DNA from: Betaproteobacteria bacterium GR16-43
GTDB taxonomy: Bacteria > Pseudomonadota > Gammaproteobacteria > Burkholderiales > Usitatibacteraceae
Assembly (NCBI GenBank): GCA_001953215.1
Contig: CP019169.1
Coordinates: forward strand, 868,001 to 932,000
Direction: 5' to 3'
DNA length: 64,000 nt
Part shown: positions 45,838-55,377 of the stretch, piece by piece
How the letters are laid out: the number at the start of each line of letters is the position of its first letter
Numbering within the stretch: the first letter of the stretch is position 1
The notes under the pieces: model-generated
Told to the model about the DNA's origin: nothing
The model's database searches: none
The model's input: the letters and a program-made list of their open reading frames with translations, nothing else
Position numbers and translations under genes: made by a program

Positions 45838-46398
45838 CTAGCGTTTCTTGTGCGCGCGGCGTTGAAAGACCTGGGCGAAATACTCGCGCAGCCCATAGAG
45901 AGCAACGAACACGAGCAAAGCCCAGCCGGAGACGGTGTACCAGAAGAAGTAGGAATCTTCCCGTACATCGATCCACCCTCCCCCCATCCGTCCGAGCGGA
46001 ACCCGGCCCTCATGCCCGGCCACCCAGAGGTCGTGCGTGCCAATTGCAGCGACGGCGATCGCCCAGACGACCAGGTCGAGCTCGAGCAACTTGACGACAA
46101 GCTTTCTGGGTCGTCCTTCGGGGACGATGACCGCCAGCCACAGGAGTGCGAGGAAAGGCGCTCCCACTGCAAGGGTGAATCGGCTCGCGCTATTGCTCGC
46201 AAACGCGGCAAGGACTCCAAGACACGTCACGACCAGCATGATCGTTGCGAACAGGGTCCTCTTCCAGCTGCGTGGGCCAAAAACGGCTTCGATGTCGGCT
46301 GCCTTGACAGGCAGTGATCCTGCGCGGGGAAGAATGAACGGACCCGCCAGGGCAACGATCGCCATGACGATGACCACCAGGCTATCGAGGGGCGTCAT
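45838..46398 (-). CDS. Membrane protein of unknown function
   Basis: 186 aa with four predicted hydrophobic segments (e.g. LVVIVMAIVALAGPFILPRA, TLFATIMLVVTCLGVLAAFA, LLELDLVVWAIAVAAIGTHD, FFWYTVSGWALLVFVALYGL). The C-terminus is basic (QRRAHKKR). No family is recognised. It is convergent with the HEPN gene and divergent from the ABC gene. The 206 bases between it and 46605 show no further gene. Confidence 0.65.
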   Translation of the reverse strand: MTPLDSLVVIVMAIVALAGPFILPRAGSLPVKAADIEAVFGPRSWKRTLFATIMLVVTCLGVLAAFASNSASRFTLAVGAPFLALLWLAVIVPEGRPRKLVVKLLELDLVVWAIAVAAIGTHDLWVAGHEGRVPLGRMGGGWIDVREDSYFFWYTVSGWALLVFVALYGLREYFAQVFQRRAHKKR

Positions 46399-46604
46399 TG
46401 CCGCTTTCGCACCCGACGATCGAGTCGGGCTTCGCCACCCATGTTAGAACGGATCGGGGTACGGGGCACCCCGTAACCGCCGACACTTCATCCCCCGGAA
46501 TCTGCATTTCGTCGCGTCCACCTCCTTTTCCTCGGCCCGAGGTTGCGCACCGCCGGCAGGACGCGGAGACTGCGCCCATCCAGAAAACCACAGGGGAGTT
46601 CCCG

Positions 46605-47516
46605 ATGCTCACGCTTCAAGGTGTCACCCACGTCTACCCCAACGGCACCCGCGCGCTCGAGAACGCGAGCCTCACGATCCCCACGGGGATGTTCGGCCTG
46701 CTGGGGCCCAACGGCGCGGGCAAGTCGACCCTGATGCGGTGCATCGCCACGCTGCAGGCACCGTCCGAGGGCAGCATCCGCTTCGGCGACATCGACGTGA
46801 TCCGCGAGCCGGAACGCCTGCGCGCCACGCTGGGCTACCTGCCGCAGGACTTCGGCGTCTACCCGCGCGTTTCGGCCTACGACCTTCTCGACCACCTCGC
46901 CGTATTGAAGGGAATCGCGACGAAAGGCGAGCGGAAGGAAACCATCGAGGCGCTGCTCCAGCAGGTGAACCTGTGGGACGTGCGCAAGAAGGCCGTCGCG
47001 GGATTCTCCGGCGGGATGCGCCAGCGCTTCGGCATCGCGCAGGCGCTGATCGGCAGCCCGAAGCTCATCATCGTGGACGAGCCCACCGCGGGCCTGGACC
47101 CCGAGGAGCGGAACCGCTTCAACAATCTTCTTTCGGAGATCGGCCAGAACGTGGTCGTGATCCTCTCGACGCACATCGTCGACGACGTGACCGACCTCTG
47201 CGAGAACATGGCCATCATCGTGGGCGGCCGGATCGTGCAGGTCGGAAAGCCGCAGGAACTGCTGGGGCAATTGCGCGGGCGCATCTGGACCAGCGTGATC
47301 GACAAGTCGGCCCTCGAGGACACGAAGCAGCGCCTGCAGGTCATCTCGACGCGCCTGCGCGCCGGGCACACCGAGGTCCACGTGGCGGCGGATGCGGCGC
47401 CGGCGGGATTCGAACCGGTGGAAGCGACGCTGGAGGACCTGTACTTCGCGACGCTGTCGAAGGAGCGGCGCGCCAACGCGGCCCGCGACACCGCCACGCC
47501 CGCCACCCCTTCCTAG
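46605..47516 (+). CDS. ABC transporter ATP-binding protein
   Basis: 303 aa. The Walker A is LLGPNGAGKSTLMR, the signature is FSGGMRQRFGIAQALIG and Walker B is LIIVDEPTAGLDPEE; the switch His is in ILSTHIVDD. ATG 46605 follows GGGGAG. It pairs with the next gene, an ABC-2 permease fused to an M1 peptidase, 9 nt downstream. The substrate is unknown. Confidence 0.92.
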   Translation: MLTLQGVTHVYPNGTRALENASLTIPTGMFGLLGPNGAGKSTLMRCIATLQAPSEGSIRFGDIDVIREPERLRATLGYLPQDFGVYPRVSAYDLLDHLAVLKGIATKGERKETIEALLQQVNLWDVRKKAVAGFSGGMRQRFGIAQALIGSPKLIIVDEPTAGLDPEERNRFNNLLSEIGQNVVVILSTHIVDDVTDLCENMAIIVGGRIVQVGKPQELLGQLRGRIWTSVIDKSALEDTKQRLQVISTRLRAGHTEVHVAADAAPAGFEPVEATLEDLYFATLSKERRANAARDTATPATPS

Positions 47517-47525
47517 GAGACCGCC

Positions 47526-50500
47526 ATGCTCGGACGCATCGCGGCCTTCGAGGTCCGCTACCAGCTGCGCGCGCCGCTCTTCGCGATCGCGTTCGCGCTC
47601 TTCTTCCTCCTCACGTTCGCCTCGGTCACGGTCGACACGGTCCAGATCGGCGGGCGCGGCAACGTGAACGTGAACTCGCCGTTCGCCATCTCGCTCACCG
47701 TGGCGACGATGTGCATCTTCGCGCTCTTCGTCGCCGCGGCGTTCGTCTCCAACGTGATCCTGCGCGACGACGAGACCGGCTTTGCGCCGATCCTGCGCGC
47801 CACCCGCATCACCAAGCGCGACTACCTCATCGGGCGGTTCTCGGGCGCCTTCCTGGTCGCGTTCCTGGTGGTGATGTCGGTGCCGCTCGCCATCCTCATC
47901 GGTTCGCACATGCCCTGGCTGGATCGCGAGAAGCTCGGGCCGTTCGTCGCCTCGCACTACCTCTACGCGTTGTTCGTGATGGCGCTGCCGGCGCTGCTGG
48001 TGATGTCGGCCGGCCTCTTCGCGCTCGCCACCGTCACGCGCTCGATGATGTGGACGTACGTGGGGCTGCTCGCCTTCCTCGTGCTCTTCATCACCAGCCG
48101 CGTGCTGCTGCGCGACCCGGCCTACGACACGATCGGCGCGCTCTCCGATCCGTTCGGCTTCAGCGCCCTGCAGCGCACCACGCGCTACTGGACCGCGGCC
48201 GACCGCAACACGATGCTGCCGCCGCTCGAGGGCCTGATGCTCGCGAACCGGCTGATCTGGCTCGGCGTCGCCGGAGTCCTCTTCGCGATCGCGTACTGGC
48301 GCTTCCGCTTCGAGGTCGTCGGCAAGGCGGCGAAGGATCCCGCCACGGCGGAACCCGCGGCCATGGCGGCGGCGAACGCGCTGCGCGAATTGCCCGCGCC
48401 GCGGGCCGACGTGCGGACGCGCTGGGGCCAGCTGATGGCGCTCACGCGCTTCGACGTGGCTTTCGTGTTCACGAGCCCGGCGTTCTTCGTGCTGCTGGCG
48501 CTGAGCGCCCTCAATGCGGTCGGCGGCCTGCTGGGCGTGGCTTCGAACCGCGGAATCGATTATTTCCCGGTGACGCGCGCCGTCGTCAATGCGTTGAACG
48601 GTTCGTTCAGCTTCTTCCAGGTCATCATCGCGATCTACTACGCGGGCGAGCTCGTCTGGCGCGACCAGGACCGGCGCATGCACGAGATCGTGGGCGCCAC
48701 GGCGGCGCCGGACTGGGCGTTCGCGCTCCCGAAGGCGCTCGCCATCTCGCTGGTGGTGACGGCCACGTTCCTGGCCGGCGCGCTGATGGGCGTGGTCTTC
48801 CAGCTCGCGCACGGCTACACCGACCTCCAGCTGAGCAGCTACTTCCTGTGGTTCGTGCTGCCGGGCGTGATCGCCGGCATCCAGCTCGCGATCCTGTCCG
48901 TGTTCGTGCAGGTCGTGGTCCCCAACAAGTACATGGGCTGGGCCGTGCTGCTGGTCTACGTGGTCGCGCTGACTTCGCTCGCCACCGCCGGTTTCGAGCA
49001 CAACCTCTACAACTACGCGTCGACGCCCATTGTGCCGATCTCCGACATGAACGGGCTCGGCCGCTTCTGGATCGGCGCGGCGTGGTTCCAGGCGTACTGG
49101 TTCGCCCTCGCGATGCTCCTGCTGGTATGTGCGCACCTGCTCTGGCGCCGGGGGACGGAGACTCGGCTGAAACCGCGCATGGTGCATGCCGTGCGGCGCC
49201 TGACGGCCGCGCCCGGGGCGTTCGCGGCACTCGGCCTCGTGGCCTTCGTGGGCTCCGGCGTATACATCTTCCACAACACCAACGTGCTGAATCGCTACGC
49301 CACGGCGCCCGATCGCGAGCACCGCCAGGCCGAGTACGAGAAGGCCCTGCTTCCCTTCGAGAAGGTGCCCCAGCCGCGCATCACGGACGTGAAGCTCGCC
49401 GTCGACCTCTACCCGAAACAGGCGCGGGCCGTGACGCGCGGCGAGTACGCGATCGAGAACAAGACCGGTGCGCCGCTGGACCACGTGCACGTGCGCTGGA
49501 ACACGGACGCGCGCCTGGCGATGACCGAGCTCACCGTCGAGGGCGCCGAACAGGAGAAGGACTACGGCGAATACAACTACCGCATCTTCCGCTTCGCGAC
49601 GCCGATGCAACCCGGCGAGCGGCGCACGCTCCGGTTCGGCAACACGCTGGAGGAAAAGGGCTTCGCGAACGCCGGGCCGCTCACGCGCATCGTGGACAAC
49701 GGCAGCTTCCTCGACACCATGCTGATCGCGCCCTTCCTCGGCATGTCCGAGCAGATGCTCCTCACCGACCGCGCCAAGCGCCGCAAGTACGGGCTGCCCG
49801 CGGAGCTGCGCCCGCCGAAGCTGGAGGACATGACCGCGGTCGGCAACCACTACCTCCGCCACGACAGCGACTGGGTGAACGCGGAGATCGCCCTCACCAC
49901 CGACGCCGACCAGGTGCCGGTGGCCCCGGGCCGCGTGGTCTCCGACACGACCGAGGGGTCGCGCCGGACGCTGCGCACGCGCACCGAGGCGCCGATCCTG
50001 CAGTTCTTCTCCATGCAGTCGGCGCGCTACGCGGTGAAGCACGACACGTGGAAACCGAAGGCGGGCGAGTCGGTGGCGCTCGCGGTGTACTACCACCCGG
50101 CGCACGAGCACAACGTGCAGAAGATGATGGATGCCATGAAGGTCTCGCTCGAGGTCTTCACCGAGCGCTTCTCGCCCTACCAGTTCCACCAGGCGCGCAT
50201 CCTCGAGTTCCCGGCCTACGAGAGCTTCGCGCAGGCGTTCGCAGGCACGATGCCGTACTCGGAGGCGATCGGCTTCATCCAGAACCACCCGAAGGACCCG
50301 GTCGCCGGCGACGAGAAGATCGACCTCGTCACCTACGTGACCGCGCACGAGATGGGCCACCAGTGGTGGGCGCACCAGGTGATCGGCGCCGACAAGCAGG
50401 GCATGACGATGCTCTCCGAGACGTTCGCGCAGTACTCGGCCATGCTCGTCATGGAGAAGCTCTACGGGCCCGAGATGGCGCGCAAGTTCCTCAAGTACGA

Positions 50501-51140
50501 ACTCGATTCGTACCTGCGCAACCGGGGCGGCGAGGTGGTGGAGGAACTGCCGAGCATCCGCGTGGAGAACCAGGGCTACGTCCACTACCGCAAGGGCACG
50601 CTCGTCATGTACTGGCTGAAGGAGATGGTGGGCGAGGACGCGGTGAACCGGTCGCTGCGCCGGCTGATCGCGCAATACGCCTTCAAGGCGGCGCCCTACC
50701 CATCGTCCTCCGATTTCGTGAAGATCCTGCGCGAGGAAGCCGGGCCGCAGCACGACGCGCTCATCACCGACCTCTTCGAGAAGATCACGCTCTACGACAT
50801 GAAAGCGAAGGAAGCCACGTCGAAGAAGCGCTCCGACGGCAAGTACGACGTTACCTTCACCATCGACGGCAGGAAGCTCTACGCCGACGGCAAGGGCAAG
50901 GAGACCGAGTCCCCGATGTCGGAGGCGTTCGAGGTGGGCGTCTTCACCGCGCAGCCCGGCAAGAAGGGCTTCTCGAAGAAGAGCGTGCTGATGGTGGAGA
51001 AGCGCGTCGTCGCCACGGGCGAGACGAAGGTGACGTACACCGTCGACCAGGAGCCGAAATGGGTCGGTGTCGATCCGTACAACAAGCGGATCGACCGCAA
51101 TTCGGACGACAACCTGACGGCCGTGAAGGCTGGCTCGTAG
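47526..51140 (+). CDS. ABC-2 permease fused to an M1-family metallopeptidase
   Basis: 1204 aa. The N-terminal half (~1-590) is an ABC-2-type permease, probably two sets of six helices (RYQLRAPLFAIAFALFFLLT; LGRFWIGAAWFQAYWFALAM). The C-terminal half carries a gluzincin domain with HEMGHQWW at 941-945 and a Glu at 965, a spacing of 19 instead of the classical 18. The peptidase is probably on the outer face of the membrane. Such fusions recur with a partner ATPase, as here. The role may be peptide export or processing. Confidence 0.9.
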   Translation: MLGRIAAFEVRYQLRAPLFAIAFALFFLLTFASVTVDTVQIGGRGNVNVNSPFAISLTVATMCIFALFVAAAFVSNVILRDDETGFAPILRATRITKRDYLIGRFSGAFLVAFLVVMSVPLAILIGSHMPWLDREKLGPFVASHYLYALFVMALPALLVMSAGLFALATVTRSMMWTYVGLLAFLVLFITSRVLLRDPAYDTIGALSDPFGFSALQRTTRYWTAADRNTMLPPLEGLMLANRLIWLGVAGVLFAIAYWRFRFEVVGKAAKDPATAEPAAMAAANALRELPAPRADVRTRWGQLMALTRFDVAFVFTSPAFFVLLALSALNAVGGLLGVASNRGIDYFPVTRAVVNALNGSFSFFQVIIAIYYAGELVWRDQDRRMHEIVGATAAPDWAFALPKALAISLVVTATFLAGALMGVVFQLAHGYTDLQLSSYFLWFVLPGVIAGIQLAILSVFVQVVVPNKYMGWAVLLVYVVALTSLATAGFEHNLYNYASTPIVPISDMNGLGRFWIGAAWFQAYWFALAMLLLVCAHLLWRRGTETRLKPRMVHAVRRLTAAPGAFAALGLVAFVGSGVYIFHNTNVLNRYATAPDREHRQAEYEKALLPFEKVPQPRITDVKLAVDLYPKQARAVTRGEYAIENKTGAPLDHVHVRWNTDARLAMTELTVEGAEQEKDYGEYNYRIFRFATPMQPGERRTLRFGNTLEEKGFANAGPLTRIVDNGSFLDTMLIAPFLGMSEQMLLTDRAKRRKYGLPAELRPPKLEDMTAVGNHYLRHDSDWVNAEIALTTDADQVPVAPGRVVSDTTEGSRRTLRTRTEAPILQFFSMQSARYAVKHDTWKPKAGESVALAVYYHPAHEHNVQKMMDAMKVSLEVFTERFSPYQFHQARILEFPAYESFAQAFAGTMPYSEAIGFIQNHPKDPVAGDEKIDLVTYVTAHEMGHQWWAHQVIGADKQGMTMLSETFAQYSAMLVMEKLYGPEMARKFLKYELDSYLRNRGGEVVEELPSIRVENQGYVHYRKGTLVMYWLKEMVGEDAVNRSLRRLIAQYAFKAAPYPSSSDFVKILREEAGPQHDALITDLFEKITLYDMKAKEATSKKRSDGKYDVTFTIDGRKLYADGKGKETESPMSEAFEVGVFTAQPGKKGFSKKSVLMVEKRVVATGETKVTYTVDQEPKWVGVDPYNKRIDRNSDDNLTAVKAGS

Positions 51141-51158
51141 CAAGCGAGGGAATACGTA

Positions 51159-51183
51159 GGCGGGCTCCCACACGGAGCCCGCC
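51159..51183 (+). terminator. Hairpin downstream of the permease-peptidase gene
   Basis: GGCGGGCTCC (51159-51168) pairs perfectly with GGAGCCCGCC (51174-51183) around a 5-nt loop, 18 nt past the stop. No T-run follows, so termination would be weak or factor-assisted. Confidence 0.45.
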
Positions 51184-51252
51184 CTCCGCCGACAGATCGG
51201 GCCCGGAGGCCGGGGGAAAATGCGGTTCCCCCACCGCATTCCGTCCACGACC

Positions 51253-52170
51253 ATGATCCGCTTCGACATTCGCTGCCAGCTCGACTACCAGGTCGACGGG
51301 CAGAGCGAGCTGATGTTCAACATCCAGCCCGCGCACACCCTCCAGCAGGCCGTGGACTCGGAATCGATCGCGTGGACGGGCGTGAACGACGTCGCGTCCT
51401 TCTCCGACCCGGGCCTGGGCAACCGCATGCTGAAGACGAGCGTGGCTTCGGGCCTCGTGCGCGTCGACTACAACGCCAGGGTCTCGATCGCGCACCACGT
51501 CGCGCATCCCCGCGACATCGAGGAAGTGCCCGTGGGCTCGCTCGCGCCCGAGATCCTTCCCTACCTGCTGCCGACGCGGTACTGCGAGTCGGACCAGCTC
51601 TCCGCGTTCGCGCAATCGCAATTCGGCCACCTGCCGCGCGGCTATTCGCGGGTGCAGGCGGTGTGCGATTGGGTGCATGGCCACGTGCGTTTCGCGCCGG
51701 GCGCCTCCGACTCGTGGACGTCGGCCACCGGCACGCTGCGCTCGGGCGCCGGCGTGTGCCGCGATTTCGCGCACCTCACGATTGCACTCCTGCGCGCACT
51801 CAACATTCCCGCGCGCTTCGTGGCCGGCTACGACTACGGCGCGGACCCGGCGCTGGGCCCGACGGATTTCCACGCGTACGTGGAAGCGTTCCTGCGCGAC
51901 CGCTGGTACATCTTCGATGCGTCGCGGATCTGCCCGCGCAAGGGTCTCGTGCGGATCGGCACCGGCTACGACGCGGCCGATGTCGCCTTCGCCACGATCT
52001 ACGGACCCACGCGTTTCCTGGGCATGAAGCTCGACATCGAGCCGTTCGACCTGCGCGGCCGCGCGCTCGCCGTGACGGACGATCCAGGCGTGGCGATCTC
52101 CACCGCTTCGCTCGCCGACATGCTGCCGGTCGTGACCAACGCCCTGGTGTTGCGTACCATGGCCGCGTGA
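51253..52170 (+). CDS. Transglutaminase-like family protein
   Basis: 305 aa. The papain-like triad is visible: Cys in SGAGVCRDFAHLTIALLRAL, His in TDFHAYVEAFLRDRWYIFD and Asp in the same strand. The N-terminal ~120 residues are beta-rich. ATG 51253 (MIRFDIRCQLDYQV) fits the family better than ATG 51220. Members are predicted proteases or transglutaminases, often near peptide-related genes. Confidence 0.85.
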   Translation: MIRFDIRCQLDYQVDGQSELMFNIQPAHTLQQAVDSESIAWTGVNDVASFSDPGLGNRMLKTSVASGLVRVDYNARVSIAHHVAHPRDIEEVPVGSLAPEILPYLLPTRYCESDQLSAFAQSQFGHLPRGYSRVQAVCDWVHGHVRFAPGASDSWTSATGTLRSGAGVCRDFAHLTIALLRALNIPARFVAGYDYGADPALGPTDFHAYVEAFLRDRWYIFDASRICPRKGLVRIGTGYDAADVAFATIYGPTRFLGMKLDIEPFDLRGRALAVTDDPGVAISTASLADMLPVVTNALVLRTMAA

Positions 52171-52189
52171 TCTCACCGCGTCCCGACTG

Positions 52190-52939
52190 ATGCCGGCCTG
52201 TCCTGTCTGCCAACAGGATTGCGCATTGCTGGGCGTGGTCGACTTCAACAAGACGTGCGAGGAAGCCCGCGGCAAGTTCCTGCCGCCGGCCGGCGTGCCC
52301 GTTGCGTATTTTCGCTGTGGCGATTGCGGCTTCACGTTCGCGCCCGAGCTGTGCGCGTGGACGCTGGAGGAATTCGAGGCGCGCATCTACAACGCCGACT
52401 ACGCCCTCGTGGACCCCGACTACCTCGACCTCCGGCCCCGCGCGAATGCGGCAAGCCTCGTCCCGATGCTGGGCGAACGGGGACGCGCGATCCGACACCT
52501 CGATTTCGGCGGCGGCAACGGGCTGCTCTCGCGGTTGCTGCGCGAAGCCGGCTGGCAGTCCACGTCCTACGATCCTTTCGTCGATCGCGACGTTTCGCTC
52601 GCGACGCTGGGCCGCTTCGACCTCATCACGGCCTTCGAAGTTTTCGAGCACGTGCCCGACGTCCAGCAGTTGATGGCGAGCGTCGCGTCGTTGCTTGCAC
52701 CCGATGGCGTCGTGCTGTTCTCGACGATGGCCTCCGACGGCCACCTGCACGCGGGCCAGCGCATCGACTGGTGGTACGCGGCGCCGCGCAACGGCCACAT
52801 CAGCCTCTACTCGCGGAAGAGCCTCGACATCCTCGCCGAACAGCAGGGCCTGAAGTTCGGCAGCTTCAACGAAGGCTTCCACGCGTACTTCCGCACCATT
52901 CCGGCCTGGGCGGCGCCGATCTTCGCGCCGAAGGGCTAG
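52190..52939 (+). CDS. Class I SAM-dependent methyltransferase with N-terminal zinc ribbon
   Basis: 249 aa. Residues 1-50 have two Cys pairs (CPVCQQDC and CGDCG), a likely zinc site. The SAM motif is HLDFGGGNGLLSRLLREAGW, then ITAFEVFEHVPDVQQLM. The C-terminal part matches methyltransf_23. The target is unknown. It sits 19 nt after the transglutaminase-like gene on the same strand. Confidence 0.85.
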   Translation: MPACPVCQQDCALLGVVDFNKTCEEARGKFLPPAGVPVAYFRCGDCGFTFAPELCAWTLEEFEARIYNADYALVDPDYLDLRPRANAASLVPMLGERGRAIRHLDFGGGNGLLSRLLREAGWQSTSYDPFVDRDVSLATLGRFDLITAFEVFEHVPDVQQLMASVASLLAPDGVVLFSTMASDGHLHAGQRIDWWYAAPRNGHISLYSRKSLDILAEQQGLKFGSFNEGFHAYFRTIPAWAAPIFAPKG

Positions 52940-52961
52940 CGGCAAACCCGAAAGGACAAAC

Positions 52962-53438
52962 ATGTTCAATCTCTCGGTCCCGTGGTGGGAGCTCGTCGTC
53001 CGGGCGCTCGCCGTCTATCTCTTCCTGCTGCTGGCCCTGCGCCTCACCGGCAAGCGCCAGGTGGGGCAGCTGGCGCCGTTCGACCTCGTGCTCCTGCTCG
53101 TGTTGTCGAACGCGGTGCAGAACTCGATGAACGCGGGCGACAACTCGCTCGGGGGCGGCCTCATCTCGGCGGCCACGCTGGTCGCACTGAACTACGGGAT
53201 CGGCGCGATGACGTATCGCAGCCGGAGCGTCGAGAAGTTCGTCGAGGGTGTGCCGCAGGTGTTGATCCACAACGGCAAGCTGAATCGCGCCGTGATGAAG
53301 AGCGCGCAGCTCACGCACGCCGAGTTGGAGAGCGCGCTGCGGCTGCAGGGATGCGACGGCATCGAGAATTGCATGACCGCCATCCTGGAGAACAACGGCG
53401 CGATCAGCGTCGGACACAAGCTGCCCGCGGCCACCTAG
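52962..53438 (+). CDS. DUF421/YetF-family membrane protein
   Basis: 158 aa. Three N-terminal hydrophobic segments (LAVYLFLLLALRLTGKRQVG; FDLVLLLVLSNAVQNSMNAG) are followed by a DUF421 cytoplasmic domain (VEGVPQVLIHNGKLNRAVMK, LEQ-type end). YetF relatives are membrane proteins linked to sporulation or acid stress in Firmicutes. The role here is unknown. It ends 4 nt into the convergent AllA-like gene. Confidence 0.85.
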   Translation: MFNLSVPWWELVVRALAVYLFLLLALRLTGKRQVGQLAPFDLVLLLVLSNAVQNSMNAGDNSLGGGLISAATLVALNYGIGAMTYRSRSVEKFVEGVPQVLIHNGKLNRAVMKSAQLTHAELESALRLQGCDGIENCMTAILENNGAISVGHKLPAAT

Positions 53439-54079
53439 GGGGCGAGGCGCACCCCGAGCAGCACGCCGAATTCCTTCGCGAAGTTGCAGCTGATGCGCGC
53501 GTGCACCTTGCCCTGCTCGTCGTAGAAGCGCGCCCGGTCGGCGATCGGGAAGACCGCCTCGTGCCAGATGTTCGGATGGATGTAGAGGCCCTTGCCGCCG
53601 TCGACGTGGAAGGCGACGAAGTCCTCGGGCTTCACGTCGTCGCCGGGTTTCGCGAGCGGGCAGACGAAGGCTTCGCCATTGCGCGGAAAGAAGAGCTGGC
53701 CGCCGTCCGGATGGTAGTTCGCATGCCAGAGCAGGACCTGCGAACGCGGCACGGTCTGGCGCTCGCGCTTCGCTTCCTTCGGATCGCACGACCAGCCGAA
53801 GAGATACTCGTTCGACGCCACGGCGTTGTTCTTGCCGAAGAGCACGTCGCCTTCCCACCAGAAGTCGAACTCTCCGTGCGTTGTCCCGCCTTCGTTGCCG
53901 GTGCCCTCGTCCATCGGCCGCCAGCCGGGTTGCGGCCACGTCACGATCTCGATCGCGCAATGCTTCGGGTCGTCGACCAGCCGGCCATAGCCCCGAAGGC
54001 TTTCCTCGGTCGCGCGCACGACGGGCACGTCGACCACGTCGAGCGTCTCGGGCAGCTCCGGGGCGAGGTAGCTGTCCAC
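53435..54079 (-). CDS. Ureidoglycolate lyase-like (AllA family) protein
   Basis: 214 aa from GTG 54079, 2 nt after the thiolase stop. The beta-barrel core EFDFWWEGDVLFGKNNAVAS and VAFHVDGGKGLYIHPNIWHE resembles AllA, which splits ureidoglycolate to glyoxylate and urea. No allantoin pathway genes are in the window, and the partner is a thiolase, so the actual substrate may differ. The frame continues far upstream but only as a shadow. Confidence 0.7.
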   Translation of the reverse strand: MDSYLAPELPETLDVVDVPVVRATEESLRGYGRLVDDPKHCAIEIVTWPQPGWRPMDEGTGNEGGTTHGEFDFWWEGDVLFGKNNAVASNEYLFGWSCDPKEAKRERQTVPRSQVLLWHANYHPDGGQLFFPRNGEAFVCPLAKPGDDVKPEDFVAFHVDGGKGLYIHPNIWHEAVFPIADRARFYDEQGKVHARISCNFAKEFGVLLGVRLAP

Positions 54080-54081
54080 GC

Positions 54082-55368
54082 TCAGCTCTCCAGCAGCGCG
54101 ACGGTCCCGAGTCCTCCGTCGGCGCAGATCGAGACGATGGCGCGCTTGCCCGGGCCTTTCGCCGCGAGCTCCTTCGTGGCCTGCGAAAGGATGCGCGCGC
54201 CGGTGGCACCGAACGGGTGTCCGATCGAGACGCTGCCGCCGTTCGGGTTCCAGCGTTCCCACGGGAACTTGCCCATCGGGGCGTCGACCTTCGCCTTCTC
54301 GCGCAGGAACGTCTCGTCCTCCAGCGCGGCCACGTTGCACAGCACCTGCGCCGCGAAGGCTTCGTGGATTTCCCAGAGGTCGATCGAGGCGAGCGTGAGG
54401 CTGTGGCGCGCGAGCAGGCGCGGGATCGCGTAGGCCGGCGCCATCAGCAGGCCTTCGTTGAAGAGGTCCACGGCGGCGACTTCCCAGTCGACGAGGCGCA
54501 CGCGGGGATGGCTGCCCGGCAGCCGGGAGACGCCCTCCGACGTTCCGACCCAGATCGCGGCTGCGCCATCGGTCAGCGGCGAGGCGTTGCCCGCGGTGAT
54601 CGTGCCCTTGCCGCTCGTGCGATCGAACGCGGGCTTCAGCGTGGCGAGCTTCTCGGGCGACGTATCGGCGCGCGGGATGCCGTCCTTCGCCATGCCTTCG
54701 ACGGGAATCACGAGGTCGTCGAAGAATCCCGCCGTCATCGCCGCGACCGCGCGGCGATGCGATTCGTACGCGATGCGGTCCTGGTCGGCGCGCGCGATGT
54801 TCCAGGCCTTGGCCATTTCCTCGCAATGCTCGCCCATGCTCTTGCCGGTGGCGCGGTTGGCCACGCTCGGCACGTGCAGCTTGATGTCCTTGCCGCGGAT
54901 CTCCAGGAAGCGGTCCACGCGCTCGCCGAAGCTGCGCGCCTGCGAGAGGCGGCGGATCCAGTCGGAGAGCCCCTGCGTGAGCGCGATCTGCACGCGGCTC
55001 ATGCTCTCCACGCCGCCGCAAACGGCGAGCTGGTGCTCCGCGCCCAGCATGCCCGCCGCCTCGAACACCGCGACCATGCTCGTGGAGCACGCCATCACGG
55101 TCGAGAAGGCCGGCACGGAGCGGTCGAGGCCCGCGTCGATCCACACCTCGCGCGCGATGTTGCTCCAGCCGAGGTTGGGCGCGACGCTGCCCCAGACCAC
55201 GAAGTCGATCGCGCCCGCGGAACAGCCGCCGGCCATGGCCTTCGCGACGGGAACGGAGAGCGCCACGGCGTCCAGCTTGCGAAGCGGGCCGTCGACGCGG
55301 GAGAACGGCGTGCGGACGCCGGGAACGAGGAAGATGTCGTGCGTATTCACGGAAGCTCGCCGAGGCAA
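54082..55368 (-). CDS. Acetyl-CoA C-acyltransferase (FadI-like thiolase)
   Basis: 428-aa thiolase. The nucleophilic Cys is in STVMACSTSMVAVFEAAG. The second site has SVSIGHPFGATGARILSQAT with His and IVSICADGGLGTVALLES with Cys. The length and insertion pattern fit the FadI branch. GTG 55350 is an alternative start. It works upstream of the AllA-like gene in a two-gene unit. Confidence 0.9.
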   Translation of the reverse strand: MPRRASVNTHDIFLVPGVRTPFSRVDGPLRKLDAVALSVPVAKAMAGGCSAGAIDFVVWGSVAPNLGWSNIAREVWIDAGLDRSVPAFSTVMACSTSMVAVFEAAGMLGAEHQLAVCGGVESMSRVQIALTQGLSDWIRRLSQARSFGERVDRFLEIRGKDIKLHVPSVANRATGKSMGEHCEEMAKAWNIARADQDRIAYESHRRAVAAMTAGFFDDLVIPVEGMAKDGIPRADTSPEKLATLKPAFDRTSGKGTITAGNASPLTDGAAAIWVGTSEGVSRLPGSHPRVRLVDWEVAAVDLFNEGLLMAPAYAIPRLLARHSLTLASIDLWEIHEAFAAQVLCNVAALEDETFLREKAKVDAPMGKFPWERWNPNGGSVSIGHPFGATGARILSQATKELAAKGPGKRAIVSICADGGLGTVALLES

Positions 55369-55377
55369 AACGCCAGT

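Noticed and set aside
46488-51269. A 1593-aa open frame on the minus strand
   Set aside because: It is antisense to the ABC ATPase and permease-peptidase genes, is Arg/His/Val-rich without motifs, and arises from GC-rich third positions.
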